Positions 18,535-27,500 of a stretch of DNA of 64,000 bases are shown piece by piece. The DNA is from JANNSX01 sp041397825 (GTDB lineage Bacteria; Pseudomonadota; Alphaproteobacteria; Rhizobiales; Hyphomicrobiaceae). Both the position numbers and the translations under genes were made by a program. How positions within the stretch are numbered: position 1 is the stretch's first letter; each line of letters starts with the position of its first letter. The DNA is taken from assembly GCA_041397825.1 (NCBI GenBank), contig JAWKVX010000006.1:186001-250000 (forward strand), given 5' to 3'. Below the pieces are notes generated by a model. It did no database searches. It worked only from the letters and a program-made list of their open reading frames with translations, and was not told the DNA's origin.

Positions 18535-19140
18535 ATGCTCGACGCCCACATACGGCCGCTGATCAACCCGCCGCTCAACCAGGCCGGCAGGGCGCTGGCC
18601 CGCATCGGCATTGGCGCCATTGAGATGACTCTCGCCGGCTTCGTCGCCGGACTGTCGGCGGCTGCGGCGATCGCCATAGGACAGCCCGGCTGGGCGACGG
18701 TCCTGATCCTCTTGAGCCGGCTGGCCGACGGGCTCGACGGTGCCATTGCCCGAGCCACTCACCAGACGGATCGCGGCGGCTTTCTCGACATCACGCTCGA
18801 CTTCATCTTTTACGGCGCCGTGCCGCTGGCCTTCGCCTTTGCCGACAGCTTCCGCAATGCGCTTCCCGCCGCCGTCCTGCTGCTGAGCTTCTATGCCAAT
18901 GGCTCGGCGTTTCTGGCCTTCGCCATCATCGCCGAGAAGCGCGGGCTGACCAGCGACGCCCAAGGCAAGAAGTCGTTGTACTATCTGACAGGCTTGGCCG
19001 AAGGGACGGAGACGATCATCTTCTTCGTCCTCTGCTGCCTGTTCCCCGACGCCTTTCGCTGGCTGGCTCTCCTGTTCGCGGGACTCTGCTTCGTTTCGAC
19101 GGCGGCGCGGATCGCTGTCGGCTGGCGGACCTTCACGTAG
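18535..19140 (+). CDS. CDP-alcohol phosphatidyltransferase family membrane protein
   Basis: 201 residues with about five or six membrane helices. The class signature D-x2-D-G-x2-A-R-x8-G-x3-D-x3-D is intact (ADGLDGAIARATHQTDRGG then FLDITLDF). The enzyme should transfer a phosphatidyl group from CDP-diacylglycerol to an alcohol. It is not an obvious PgsA, PssA or Pcs: the substrate cannot be named from sequence. It faces divergent apaG and ends 60 bases from the convergent metZ. Confidence 0.85.
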   Translation: MLDAHIRPLINPPLNQAGRALARIGIGAIEMTLAGFVAGLSAAAAIAIGQPGWATVLILLSRLADGLDGAIARATHQTDRGGFLDITLDFIFYGAVPLAFAFADSFRNALPAAVLLLSFYANGSAFLAFAIIAEKRGLTSDAQGKKSLYYLTGLAEGTETIIFFVLCCLFPDAFRWLALLFAGLCFVSTAARIAVGWRTFT

Positions 19141-19200
19141 TAGGTCTTGGTCGACGCCTTCGGAGCTTGCCCGGACGATCGAATGGACCGCGAGGCCACA

Positions 19201-20403
19201 CTAGCGGACCGCAGACAGCGCCTCCTCGAGATCGGCCGCAAGATCCTCCAACGCCTCGAGACCGACGGACAGCCGAACCAAGCTCTCGCCGATGCCGAGC
19301 TCAGCTCTCGCCTCTGCCGGCAGACGCTGGTGGGTTGTCGTCGCAGGGTGAGTGATGAGGCTCTTGGCGTCTCCGAGATTGTTCGAGATCTTGATGATCC
19401 GGAGCGCATTGAGGAAGCGGAATGCCGCCGCCTTGTCGCCATCGATCTCGAAGGCGATCAGCGTGCCGCCGCCCGACATCTGCCGTCCGGCCAGGGTCCG
19501 CTGGGGGTGATCGCCACGCCCGGGATAAAGCACACGGCCGACGCACGGATGCCGACCCAGCATATCGGCCAATGAGGACGCCGCCGCCGATTGGGCGGCC
19601 ACGCGGATCGGTAGCGTCTCGAGTCCCTTCAACAGCACCCAGGCATTGAAGGGGCTGAGCGAAGGCCCTGTCTGGCGAATGAAAACCTGCAAATGCTTGT
19701 CGATGAACTCCTGGGAGGCCAGCACCACGCCGCCGAGGCATCGCCCCTGCCCGTCGATGTGCTTCGTCGCCGAATAGACGACGATGTCGGCGCCGAGCGC
19801 CAACGGCCGCTGAAGCATCGGTGAGGCAAAGACATTATCGACGACGACGAGCGCACCCTGTCTGTGGGCGATCTCGGACACGGCGGCAATGTCGACCAGT
19901 TCGAGCGTCGGGTTGGTCGGCGTCTCGAAGAAAACCATGCGCGTATTGGGGCGCATGGCCGCGGCAAAAGCCTCGGGGCTCCGCCCGTCCACCAGCGTCG
20001 AAGCGATCCCGAAGCGCGGACACAAGTCCTCGACGATGTACCGGCATGACCCGAACAAGGCCCGCGCCGCCACCACATGATCGCCCGCCTTGAGATAGCT
20101 GAACAACGCCGCCGTGACGGCCGCCATTCCGGTCGCGGTGGCCCGCGCCGCCTCGGCACCTTCGAGCAGCCGGACCCGCTCCTCGAACATGGCAACGGTG
20201 GGATTGCCGAACCGGCTGTACTGGAAGCCCGGGTCCTCGTTCTTGAAGCGCGCCTCGGCCTGCTCGGCCGAATTGTAGACGAAGCCCTGCGTCAGGAAGA
20301 GCGCCTCGGAGGTCTCACCGAAGGCCGAACGCATGACGCCGCCATGCACCAGCTCGGTCTCGGGGCGAAGCACTCTAGGCGATCGATCGTCGGACTGGCC
20401 CAT
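19201..20403 (-). CDS. metZ: O-succinylhomoserine sulfhydrylase
   Basis: 400 residues; PLP enzyme of the Cys/Met metabolism family that makes homocysteine from O-succinylhomoserine and sulfide. Seen: ATGMAAVTAALFSYLKAGDH, FFETPTNPTLELVDI, the PLP lysine in YSATKHIDGQGR, and the C-terminal RLSVGLEALEDLAADLE. A GGAGGG site precedes the ATG. A SAM-II riboswitch lies in its leader, giving feedback by S-adenosylmethionine and supporting the methionine role. Confidence 0.95.
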   Translation of the reverse strand: MGQSDDRSPRVLRPETELVHGGVMRSAFGETSEALFLTQGFVYNSAEQAEARFKNEDPGFQYSRFGNPTVAMFEERVRLLEGAEAARATATGMAAVTAALFSYLKAGDHVVAARALFGSCRYIVEDLCPRFGIASTLVDGRSPEAFAAAMRPNTRMVFFETPTNPTLELVDIAAVSEIAHRQGALVVVDNVFASPMLQRPLALGADIVVYSATKHIDGQGRCLGGVVLASQEFIDKHLQVFIRQTGPSLSPFNAWVLLKGLETLPIRVAAQSAAASSLADMLGRHPCVGRVLYPGRGDHPQRTLAGRQMSGGGTLIAFEIDGDKAAAFRFLNALRIIKISNNLGDAKSLITHPATTTHQRLPAEARAELGIGESLVRLSVGLEALEDLAADLEEALSAVR

Positions 20404-20437
20404 GTCACCCTCCCTGTGCGCCTGCAGCGCAACAAAA

Positions 20438-20460
20438 ATCCCCGGCCGGGCGAGGGGTCG
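20438..20460 (-). terminator. GC-rich hairpin and T tract in the metZ leader (possible attenuator)
   Basis: On the minus strand CCCC...GGGG arms surround CCCGGCCGGG and are followed by ATTTTTG, between the SAM-II element and the metZ start. This could be an intrinsic terminator used for SAM-dependent attenuation, but the exact fold is ambiguous by eye. Confidence 0.4.
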
Positions 20461-20486
20461 CGCCGAAACCGAGGCGGGTGCGACGG

Positions 20487-20544
20487 CCCTTTTAGCGACT
20501 TATTTTACGTGGCTGCAAGCCGGCCGGCCCAAATCACCACGATG
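20487..20544 (-). ncRNA. SAM-II riboswitch upstream of metZ
   Basis: On the minus strand the leader contains CGTGGTGATTTG, GCTTGCAGCCACG and AAGTCGCTAAAAGGG in order. These are the conserved pieces of the SAM-II (metA motif) pseudoknot: P1 forms between CGTGG and CCACG, and the GATTT and GCTAAAA segments are the ligand-binding core. It lies about 85 bases before the metZ ATG. SAM binding should lower metZ expression. Confidence 0.92.
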
Positions 20545-20621
20545 CGCAGCTCCGCGCACACCGGGGATTAAGCGGATCGGGCACCTTGGCGTCAAGGGGG
20601 GATTGGGCTAGAGAGCCGGGC

Positions 20622-21743
20622 ATGGCGAAACCATCGCAAGATCTACGTCCGTCAACCCCGCCGGCGGGGTTGCTATCCGCCCGTCTGATTCGCACCCGCA
20701 TCGAGTCCGGTGAGCTCAAGCTCGCAGAACCCGCCGCCTCGGGCCAGATCCAGCCCGCCAGCCTCGACCTCAGACTTGGTCGCGAGGCCGTCCGCATCCG
20801 AGCGAGCTTTCTCCCCGGCCCGGGTTCCGAGGTCAACCGGAAGCTGGCCGATCTGGCGTTGCATCGGATCGACCTCACCGTCGGAGCGGTGCTCGAGACC
20901 GGGTGCGTCTATCTCGTGCCCCTCATGGAGAGCTTGGCGCTTTCGCCAGACCTGTCGGCTGTCACCAACCCCAAGAGCTCGACCGGCCGGCTCGACGTCT
21001 TCACCCGCGTCATAGCCGACGGCGTCGGTGCCTTCGACCAGATTCCAGCGGGCTATCACGGCCCTCTCTATGCCGAGGTCTGCCCGCAGACCTTCCCGAT
21101 TGTCGTGCGCGCCGGATCTCGCCTCTCGCAGATCCGGTTCCGGCTCGGCGAGGCCCCGACCAGCGACGCCGAGATCCTGGAGTTGCACAAGACCTACGGG
21201 CTCGTCTCGGGTGGTACGGCCGATGTGGACGGCGGCGTCGGCCTGACAGTCGATCTCTCGGGCGACCCCGACGGGCTCGTCGGCTACCGCGCCAAGCGTC
21301 ATACCGGGCTCGTCGACGTCGACAAGCCGGGCGCCTGCCTGATCGAGGACTACTGGGAGCCCATCACCAGGGCAGCGAACGGCCGGCTGATCCTCGACCC
21401 CGACCAGTTCTATATCCTCGCCTCCAAGGAGGCGGTCACCGTGCCGCCGACGCATGCCGCCGAGATGGTGCCGTTCAATCCGCTCGTCGGCGAGTTCCGC
21501 GTGCATTATGCCGGCTTTTTCGATCCTGGCTTCGGCTATGCGCTAGCCGGCGGCCAGGGCTCGCGGGCGGTGCTCGAGGTTCGCTCGCACAAGGTGCCGT
21601 TCATTCTCGAGCACGGTCAGCTCATTGGGCGGCTCGTCTATGAGCGCCTGGCGGAGGTTCCCGACCAGCTCTATGGCCAGGGCATCGGCTCACACTACCA
21701 GGCGCAGGGCCTGAAGCTCTCCAAGCACTTCCGCGCCGGCTAG
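20622..21743 (+). CDS. dcd: dCTP deaminase, two-domain alphaproteobacterial type
   Basis: 373 residues, about twice E. coli Dcd: two dUTPase-like folds in tandem. The N half has PASLDLRLG, NPKSSTGRLDVFTRVIADG and RLSQIRFRLG; the C half has AGFFDPGFGYALAGG, EVRSHKVPFILEHGQ and IGRLVYERL. It deaminates dCTP to dUTP for dTTP synthesis and so feeds the dUTPase encoded at 7.3 kb. The ATG at 20622 is preferred to one at 20586; the ribosome-binding site is weak. Divergent from metZ. Confidence 0.92.
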   Translation: MAKPSQDLRPSTPPAGLLSARLIRTRIESGELKLAEPAASGQIQPASLDLRLGREAVRIRASFLPGPGSEVNRKLADLALHRIDLTVGAVLETGCVYLVPLMESLALSPDLSAVTNPKSSTGRLDVFTRVIADGVGAFDQIPAGYHGPLYAEVCPQTFPIVVRAGSRLSQIRFRLGEAPTSDAEILELHKTYGLVSGGTADVDGGVGLTVDLSGDPDGLVGYRAKRHTGLVDVDKPGACLIEDYWEPITRAANGRLILDPDQFYILASKEAVTVPPTHAAEMVPFNPLVGEFRVHYAGFFDPGFGYALAGGQGSRAVLEVRSHKVPFILEHGQLIGRLVYERLAEVPDQLYGQGIGSHYQAQGLKLSKHFRAG

Positions 21744-21809
21744 AGGGGTTCGCGCCTCCATGCGTCGATTTTGGCGCGACGGGCCGCAAACCGACCTCAT
21801 CCGCCTCGA

Positions 21810-22877
21810 TCAGGCCGCGTGATCGTCGATGTTGATGATGCGGGTGATCTCGTCGGATTTGAAGCCGACGGCCGCAGGCTGCCGCACCCCCTTCAGAAAG
21901 GCGACGTCGTAGAGCTCGCGCACCACGCCCTCGATGCGGGCCCAAGCGGAGATGTCGCCGGACGCGAGGTCGATGACGAGCAGGCCGCACCGGGCATCTG
22001 CCTGCTTCGCCGCCAGCGCTTCGTCGAGCGGCAGGCCCTGAAAGGTTCTGTTCTCGCGAGCGAGCGACAGCCCGACGATGGCGGCGCCATTGGCAAAGCT
22101 AAGTCCGCGCGCATAGCCGGGGCAGAATGTGACGGGGACGAAAGTCCGCGTCGCGAGGTCGACATAGCCGAACTCGCCGGCGCCCGAATTCAGAAGCCAG
22201 AGCCGGCCGTCGTGAAGTCGTGGCGAATGCGGCATCGACAGGCCTTCACAGACGATCTCGTTGGTCTGCACATCGACGACCACGCCACCTCCCGCTCGCC
22301 GGTCACGCCAGCCATCGACGACATCCGAGGTCGAGACGGCGGTCACATACCGTGGCATTCCGTTCTCCACCGCCATGCCGTTCAAATGGCAGCGATCCTC
22401 CGGCGCGATCCTCGAGATGAAGGGCGGTTTCCAGATCGGCTTGAAGCTGGAGCCATCCGTCACGGTTGCCAGGCAGCCGAAGGCCGTGTTGACGAGGATC
22501 GGCCTGCCATCGGCACCGAAGGCGACGTCATGGGCATCGAGATCACCGGTGATCCAGGCCTGACGCGGAACATATAGCGCATCCTCGCCGTTGGGCGTTG
22601 CTTGTCCCTGCGGCAGCACATTGTCGAAGCGATAGATCTGGTAATGGGTCGCCAGCATCAGCGTGCGCCGGTCGTCGGACACCGCCAGCCCCATGCAGCG
22701 GGCAAAGGTGCGCTCGTGCACGGTGTGCTCACCGGTCCTGCGCAGACCGATGAAGAAGATCTTACCAGCCTGATAAGTGGTGAAGGCGATCGAGCCACCG
22801 CTTCGGGCCAGCCAACTGGCGAAGCCGCGGGATGTCGAAAAAACGAATTTCTCTTCCATGCTCTGGGTCTGGCTCAA
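21810..22877 (-). CDS. TIGR03032-like beta-propeller protein of unknown function
   Basis: 355 residues resembling the TIGR03032 family: FVFSTSRGFASWLARSGGSI, TTYQAGKIFFIG, MGLAVSDDRRTLMLAT, DVAFGADGRPILVNTAFGCL, CHLNGMAVENGMPRYVTAVS, LWLLNSGAGEFGYVD and VTFCPGYARGLSF are repeated propeller-like strands. No catalytic residues are apparent and there is no signal peptide. A TTG at 22877 with CGGAG seven bases upstream is the best start; ATG 22859 is an alternative. It sits 50 bases downstream of the LuxR-hydrolase fusion gene, probably one operon, beside the RTX genes. Confidence 0.8.
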   Translation of the reverse strand: MSQTQSMEEKFVFSTSRGFASWLARSGGSIAFTTYQAGKIFFIGLRRTGEHTVHERTFARCMGLAVSDDRRTLMLATHYQIYRFDNVLPQGQATPNGEDALYVPRQAWITGDLDAHDVAFGADGRPILVNTAFGCLATVTDGSSFKPIWKPPFISRIAPEDRCHLNGMAVENGMPRYVTAVSTSDVVDGWRDRRAGGGVVVDVQTNEIVCEGLSMPHSPRLHDGRLWLLNSGAGEFGYVDLATRTFVPVTFCPGYARGLSFANGAAIVGLSLARENRTFQGLPLDEALAAKQADARCGLLVIDLASGDISAWARIEGVVRELYDVAFLKGVRQPAAVGFKSDEITRIINIDDHAA

Positions 22878-22927
22878 AGATCGGCTCCGTTCAGCGCTGA
22901 CTTGCTCGAGGTCGTTTGGTTGAATTC

Positions 22928-24646
22928 TTAGGGACTACGCAGCACTGAATCGGCGATGCGCTCGGCGATGAGCGCGGGCTGTTGATAGATCATCAGCTCT
23001 CCGGCATCGGGGACGAGCTCGAACGTGATCCTCGGGTTGACGGTGAGAAAGCTCTGAATATCCGCGTCGCTGTAGAATCGCTCGCCGGTCTCGATACCGC
23101 CATAGACCGGCACCGCCCCCAAGAGCCAATGGAATGGAATGTCGAGCGCGGCGAGATCGTCGCGAATGTCGGTCTTGCGAATGACCATATCACGGAAGAA
23201 CACCTCGGGTCCCTGGAGAAATGTGAAAGCAGAGGCATTGCGGATCAGCGCCGTCACCTCGTGGGACTTCGTGCTCGCATAGTCGAACGACATCTCGCGA
23301 TAGGCGCGCTCGATGTACCAGTCGACACCGTATTGATGCAGTGCGCTCCATGCATATCTGCCGATGATGTCGGTGGCCCAAGGCGCGTGCAATGACAGCC
23401 ACGTCAGCGTGCGCACGGGTTTTGGAACCTTGTCGAGCAGCTCCGGCGTATACGGCAGAAACCGCCCCAGCGCGACGATGCCCGAGATCGCACTGCCCGG
23501 TTGGCGCGCTGCGCGAGCCACGGCGATGACGCCCGCATGAATGGCCGTGACCGTCACCGACTTCAGGCCGAGTGCCGCACAAAGCGTGTTGATCGATTGA
23601 GCCAAGTCCTCACACGGGCCTTGACGCGGGTCCGGATCGCTGTTGCCGCAGCCGGGGCGCTCGAGGACGAAGAGCTTCACGCGCCGTTCCACGAGCGTGG
23701 ATACGAATACATCCGGGTACAGAAAGCCGTTGCCGATGCCGTGCACGAACATCGCCGGCGTTCCATCGGCATGTCCCATCCAAGTATAGGCGAGCCTGCG
23801 GCCGTCGGGTCGCCTGATGATCTTCTCCCGGCCGAACGGATCGGACCATGACAGACTTCGACGCTCTGGCCGATCGGTCAACCGTGCATTCAGCAGGACG
23901 AGAAGCCGCATCAACTCCGTCTGACCACTCGTCGCCGTCTTCGCAAAGACGCTGCTCAGCTGGAGTCGTGCGGTGCGTACACTCACGCTCCGGTCGGCGG
24001 CAACCAGTGACAGGTCGCCATGCACATATAGCAGCCGGGCGATCTCGACCTCGGCATCGGTGAGCCCGAATGCTTCCGACAGAGCCGCACCGGCTGCGGG
24101 CACCCACGCATTCAGAAGCTCCCGCACCACGGTGAATGACCCTTGCACCCCCTTGACCTCGACCGGGAAGACCTCGGCGTATCCCTGGGTGCCCGTGTCC
24201 GAGATCGTCTTGACGATCCGCATCCGGTGGTTGGGGCTGCCGGCGGGGCTCGGCTCCAACCGCTCCCTCGTCAGCTCCAGCGGCTCCCCCAGCCAGTCGA
24301 AATGCGCTTTCTGCCCTTGCTCGACCCGAAATGCCGCTCGTCCGGTCTCGTTGATCGAGACGACCCGGCCACGATCGGACAGAACCATCGCCGGCTCGCG
24401 GACCGACGAGACGATTCGCTCCAGCGGATCCTCGGTATCGGCCAGGCCGACCTTGTCCAGGAGCTTGCCGATGGTCGAATAGTGCTTCTTGAGGACCTGC
24501 TCGTTGCGCAGCAACGCCAAGTCGTAACCCGCATCCGTGAGCTTCTTGCTCCAGGATGCGATCAGCTCGTCGAATGCCCCCCGATCATTGATGGTCCGCA
24601 ACGTCTCGGCAATGATGTCCAGATCGACATCCTCTATGGGTGTCAC
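22928..24646 (-). CDS. LuxR-type regulator fused to an alpha/beta-hydrolase fold lacking the catalytic triad
   Basis: About 572 residues from a GTG at 24646, chosen because AGGGG lies seven bases upstream; ATGs at 24661 and 24718 and a TTG at 24739 lack such a site. Residues about 75-180 look PAS-like (IVSSVREPAMVLSDRGRVVS). A LuxR-type helix-turn-helix follows at about 193-240 (LTDAEVEIARLLYVHGD ... SVRTARLQLSSVFAKTA). Residues 270-572 form an alpha/beta-hydrolase fold (RRLAYTWMGHADGTPAMFVHG, VLERPGCGNSD). The nucleophile elbow reads AIHAG, with His370 where Ser is expected, and the usual AGH reads AGE (Glu550). It is probably a ligand sensor rather than an enzyme (inference). Confidence 0.85.
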   Translation of the reverse strand: MTPIEDVDLDIIAETLRTINDRGAFDELIASWSKKLTDAGYDLALLRNEQVLKKHYSTIGKLLDKVGLADTEDPLERIVSSVREPAMVLSDRGRVVSINETGRAAFRVEQGQKAHFDWLGEPLELTRERLEPSPAGSPNHRMRIVKTISDTGTQGYAEVFPVEVKGVQGSFTVVRELLNAWVPAAGAALSEAFGLTDAEVEIARLLYVHGDLSLVAADRSVSVRTARLQLSSVFAKTATSGQTELMRLLVLLNARLTDRPERRSLSWSDPFGREKIIRRPDGRRLAYTWMGHADGTPAMFVHGIGNGFLYPDVFVSTLVERRVKLFVLERPGCGNSDPDPRQGPCEDLAQSINTLCAALGLKSVTVTAIHAGVIAVARAARQPGSAISGIVALGRFLPYTPELLDKVPKPVRTLTWLSLHAPWATDIIGRYAWSALHQYGVDWYIERAYREMSFDYASTKSHEVTALIRNASAFTFLQGPEVFFRDMVIRKTDIRDDLAALDIPFHWLLGAVPVYGGIETGERFYSDADIQSFLTVNPRITFELVPDAGELMIYQQPALIAERIADSVLRSP

Positions 24647-24708
24647 GCGATTGCCCCTCATCGCTTGGCGCGAGATTCGTGGACCTAGTTCAACAGACCG
24701 GCATCGTT

Positions 24709-24728
24709 CATATGTCATTTGACATATG
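24709..24728. promoter_or_regulatory. Perfect 20-bp palindrome, candidate operator of the LuxR-type regulator
   Basis: CATATGTCA-TT-TGACATATG: 9-bp arms without mismatch and a 2-base spacer. It lies 63-82 bases upstream of the preferred start of the LuxR-hydrolase gene and about 220 bases upstream of the first RTX gene. Twenty-base dyads are the usual size of LuxR-family boxes. Which protein binds is inference. Confidence 0.6.
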
Positions 24729-24944
24729 ACAGCGAGCAAGAATTGGGGTTATACGCTATCGATTGATTTTCCATCGAGTCACTCGCTCGCATGGCGATTG
24801 CGATTAAGTCATTGGTTTAACTAAAGAAGTTTTATTCCGTATACAGAGCGATTAATTCATCGTCAACGGTATTTCGTTAGACTGATCCCCGAAGCGCAGC
24901 GACGCGATCCCCACTCTGGATCGCCATCGGCCAATGAGGGGATC

Positions 24945-27500
24945 ATGTCCGATTTTCCATCGACTTTCGATACCGCGAGCCTCGACGGCTCGAACGGCTT
25001 TGCCATTGTCTCGGGTATTGAGAGTTGGAACCAACGGTCTCTGGCCTCCATTGGCGATATCAACGGCGATGGGTTCGACGACCTGCTGATGGGCTGGATC
25101 GACCAACCGATCCTTGACGCTGACGGCACATTCCTGGGGTACAAATCGTCTGGCTATGTTGTCTTCGGTGCCGGAGGCGGGCCGGGTGGCGGCGCTGCAA
25201 CCGTCGACATCGACGCACTCGACGGCAGCAATGGCTTCGCCATCCCTTCGTTCAGCGGTGACTTGCACATTGGTAACAGCGTCACCGGACTTGGCGATGT
25301 CAATGGCGATGGCATTGCCGATTTCGCCATCGGATCGCGCTTTGGCCATGTCTATATCGTGTTCGGCAAGACCACCGGTTTCGATCCCAGCATCGATCTG
25401 GCCGCACTCGACGGCAGCAATGGTTTCAAATTTGCGAGTTCCAGCAACTCCTCTCATCTCGTCGCCGGCGGCGGCGACATCAACGGCGACGGCGTCGCCG
25501 ACATCGCCCTGACATCGGACAACAACCAGACGGTCTATGTCATCTATGGCAAAGACTCGTCCTCTTCCTTCAATGCCACGATCGGCGCCGCCGATCTCGA
25601 TGGCACAGCCGGCTTTGCCATCACCAACCCGAACATCTACACCTCCGTCACCAGCATCGATTTCCTGGATGACGTCAACGGCGACGGCTTCGACGACCTG
25701 GCGATCGGAACCTTGGAGCGCGGCCACTATGGATACGGGGCGGATCAAGCCAGCATCGTGTTCGGCCGCAGCGCTTCCGGCGACGCTCCGTTCGGTGCCA
25801 CTTTCTCGCTCGACTCGATCGATGGCGCGAACGGATTTCACTTCCGCACCGATCCATTTAGCTATGACTATACTGGAATCTCTGTCGCAAGCCTCGGCGA
25901 CATCAACGGCGATGGCTTCGAGGATATCGCCATAGGTGATCGAGGCCGCTACAACTACACTAGCGACCCTGGCAACGTCTACGTCGTCTTCGGCAAGAAC
26001 GCTCAGACATCCGGAGATTTCGCTACGACGCTGACCCCGGCCGACCTCGACGGAACCAACGGATTTCACCTAGTCGGGCCGGGATACGACCAGGCTGGAT
26101 ATTCGGTTTCCAGTGCCGGCGACATCAACGGCGATGGGTTCGACGACCTGCTGATTGGAGCGCCTTACGCCAACACCGCCTATGTCCTTTTCGGCAAGGA
26201 CACGGCAACGGCCGGCGCATTCGCCGCCACGATCGATCTGGGCTCGCTCGCGCAACCCGATGGCTTCACCATCACGGCCTCAAACGGAGCTTTCGTCGGC
26301 TTCTCGGTATCGGCCGCGGGTGATGTCAATGGCGACAGCCTCGACGATATCGCTATTTTCGCGGGCTACGATAGCGGCGGCCGGCACGACCTCGCCTATG
26401 TCATCTACGGCAGCAAGTTCAATCAAGCCCCGACCGCAGTCTCGTTATCGCCCGTGCTCTCGACGGCCCGGGAGGACATGTCGACCCTCCAGCCGGTCAA
26501 GGTTGCCGACATTGTCGTGACAGACGACGGTGAGGGCACCAATCTCCTGGCGCTCACCGGCGCCGACGCCGACCTGTTCGAGATATCCGGCACCGAGCTC
26601 TACCTGAAGCAAGGCGCCAAGCTCGACTTCGAAACCAATCCCGAGCTCGAGGTCAGTGTCACGGTCGACGATCCGACGAAGGGCAGCGGCATCGATCTCA
26701 CCTCGCAAAGCTTCGTCTTCACGCTCACCAATGCGACGACCGAGTACGTCATCGGCGACGCCGGCGACAACACGCTCACCGGCGCCGACGAGACCGATAT
26801 CGTCATCGGCCTCGATGGCAACGACCGTCTCGACGGCGGCATCGGCACGGACACGCTGATCGGCGGGCGCGGCAACGATACCTATGTCTTTAGTACAGGC
26901 GATACGATCATCGAGGAGGCCGGCGAGGGCATCGATACCGTGGAGAGCGCCGTGACCTTCGCGCTCGGCGCCAATCTCGAGAACCTCGTCCTGACCGGCA
27001 ATTCCGCCATCAAGGGTACCGGCAACAGCGCTGCCAACGTGCTGACCGGCAACGCGGCCGCCAACACGCTCTCCGGTAGCCTCGGCAACGACACGATGCT
27101 CGGTCTCGGCGGTAATGACACGCTGGTCGGCGGTCGCGGACGCGATGTCATGACCGGCGGCTCGGGCAAGGACATCTTCGATTTCAATTCCCTCAAGGAG
27201 ATGGGCAAGACGGCATCGACCCGCGATGTCATCCGGGACTTCGCCCACCTCTCGGACGATATCGATCTGAAGACGCTCGATGCGTCGACGAAGGCGGGTG
27301 GCAACCAGGCCTTCACCTTCATCGGCACGCAGAAGTTCCACAAGGTCGCCGGCGAGCTGCACTACGTGAAAATCAATGCAGCCGGCACCGCCAATGACAA
27401 GACGATCGTCGAAGGCGACACGAACGGCGACGGCCGGGCCGATTTCCAAATCGAGCTCACCGGTCTGAAGACCCTCTCCGCCGCCGACTTCGTCCTCTAG
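24945..27500 (+). CDS. Secreted RTX protein with seven FG-GAP repeats (paralogue 1)
   Basis: 851 residues, preceded by GAGGGG. No Sec signal; a type I secretion substrate is indicated by the C-terminus. Residues 1-490 hold seven FG-GAP calcium loops (GDINGDGFDDLL-type), enough for a seven-bladed integrin-alpha-like propeller. Residues 495-600 form one cadherin-like domain (LTGADADLFEISGTELYLK, LDFETNPELEV). RTX nonapeptides lie at 600-745 (GLDGNDRLDGG, GGRGNDTYVF, GGRGRDVMTGG). The C-terminal serralysin-type region ends ADFVL. Likely a calcium-stabilised adhesin or exopolymer-associated protein. No T1SS genes are in this window. Confidence 0.88.
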   Translation: MSDFPSTFDTASLDGSNGFAIVSGIESWNQRSLASIGDINGDGFDDLLMGWIDQPILDADGTFLGYKSSGYVVFGAGGGPGGGAATVDIDALDGSNGFAIPSFSGDLHIGNSVTGLGDVNGDGIADFAIGSRFGHVYIVFGKTTGFDPSIDLAALDGSNGFKFASSSNSSHLVAGGGDINGDGVADIALTSDNNQTVYVIYGKDSSSSFNATIGAADLDGTAGFAITNPNIYTSVTSIDFLDDVNGDGFDDLAIGTLERGHYGYGADQASIVFGRSASGDAPFGATFSLDSIDGANGFHFRTDPFSYDYTGISVASLGDINGDGFEDIAIGDRGRYNYTSDPGNVYVVFGKNAQTSGDFATTLTPADLDGTNGFHLVGPGYDQAGYSVSSAGDINGDGFDDLLIGAPYANTAYVLFGKDTATAGAFAATIDLGSLAQPDGFTITASNGAFVGFSVSAAGDVNGDSLDDIAIFAGYDSGGRHDLAYVIYGSKFNQAPTAVSLSPVLSTAREDMSTLQPVKVADIVVTDDGEGTNLLALTGADADLFEISGTELYLKQGAKLDFETNPELEVSVTVDDPTKGSGIDLTSQSFVFTLTNATTEYVIGDAGDNTLTGADETDIVIGLDGNDRLDGGIGTDTLIGGRGNDTYVFSTGDTIIEEAGEGIDTVESAVTFALGANLENLVLTGNSAIKGTGNSAANVLTGNAAANTLSGSLGNDTMLGLGGNDTLVGGRGRDVMTGGSGKDIFDFNSLKEMGKTASTRDVIRDFAHLSDDIDLKTLDASTKAGGNQAFTFIGTQKFHKVAGELHYVKINAAGTANDKTIVEGDTNGDGRADFQIELTGLKTLSAADFVL

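Noticed and set aside
18412..18963. Upstream extension of the apaG frame
   Set aside because: Antisense to the CDP-alcohol phosphatidyltransferase gene; ApaG proteins start at the MYQAITHN position.
24852..26069. 405-codon minus-strand frame, and similar ones at 26445-27596 and 27547-28470
   Set aside because: Antisense to the repetitive RTX genes; repeated Val/Ala/Asp-rich pattern mirrors the FG-GAP repeats.
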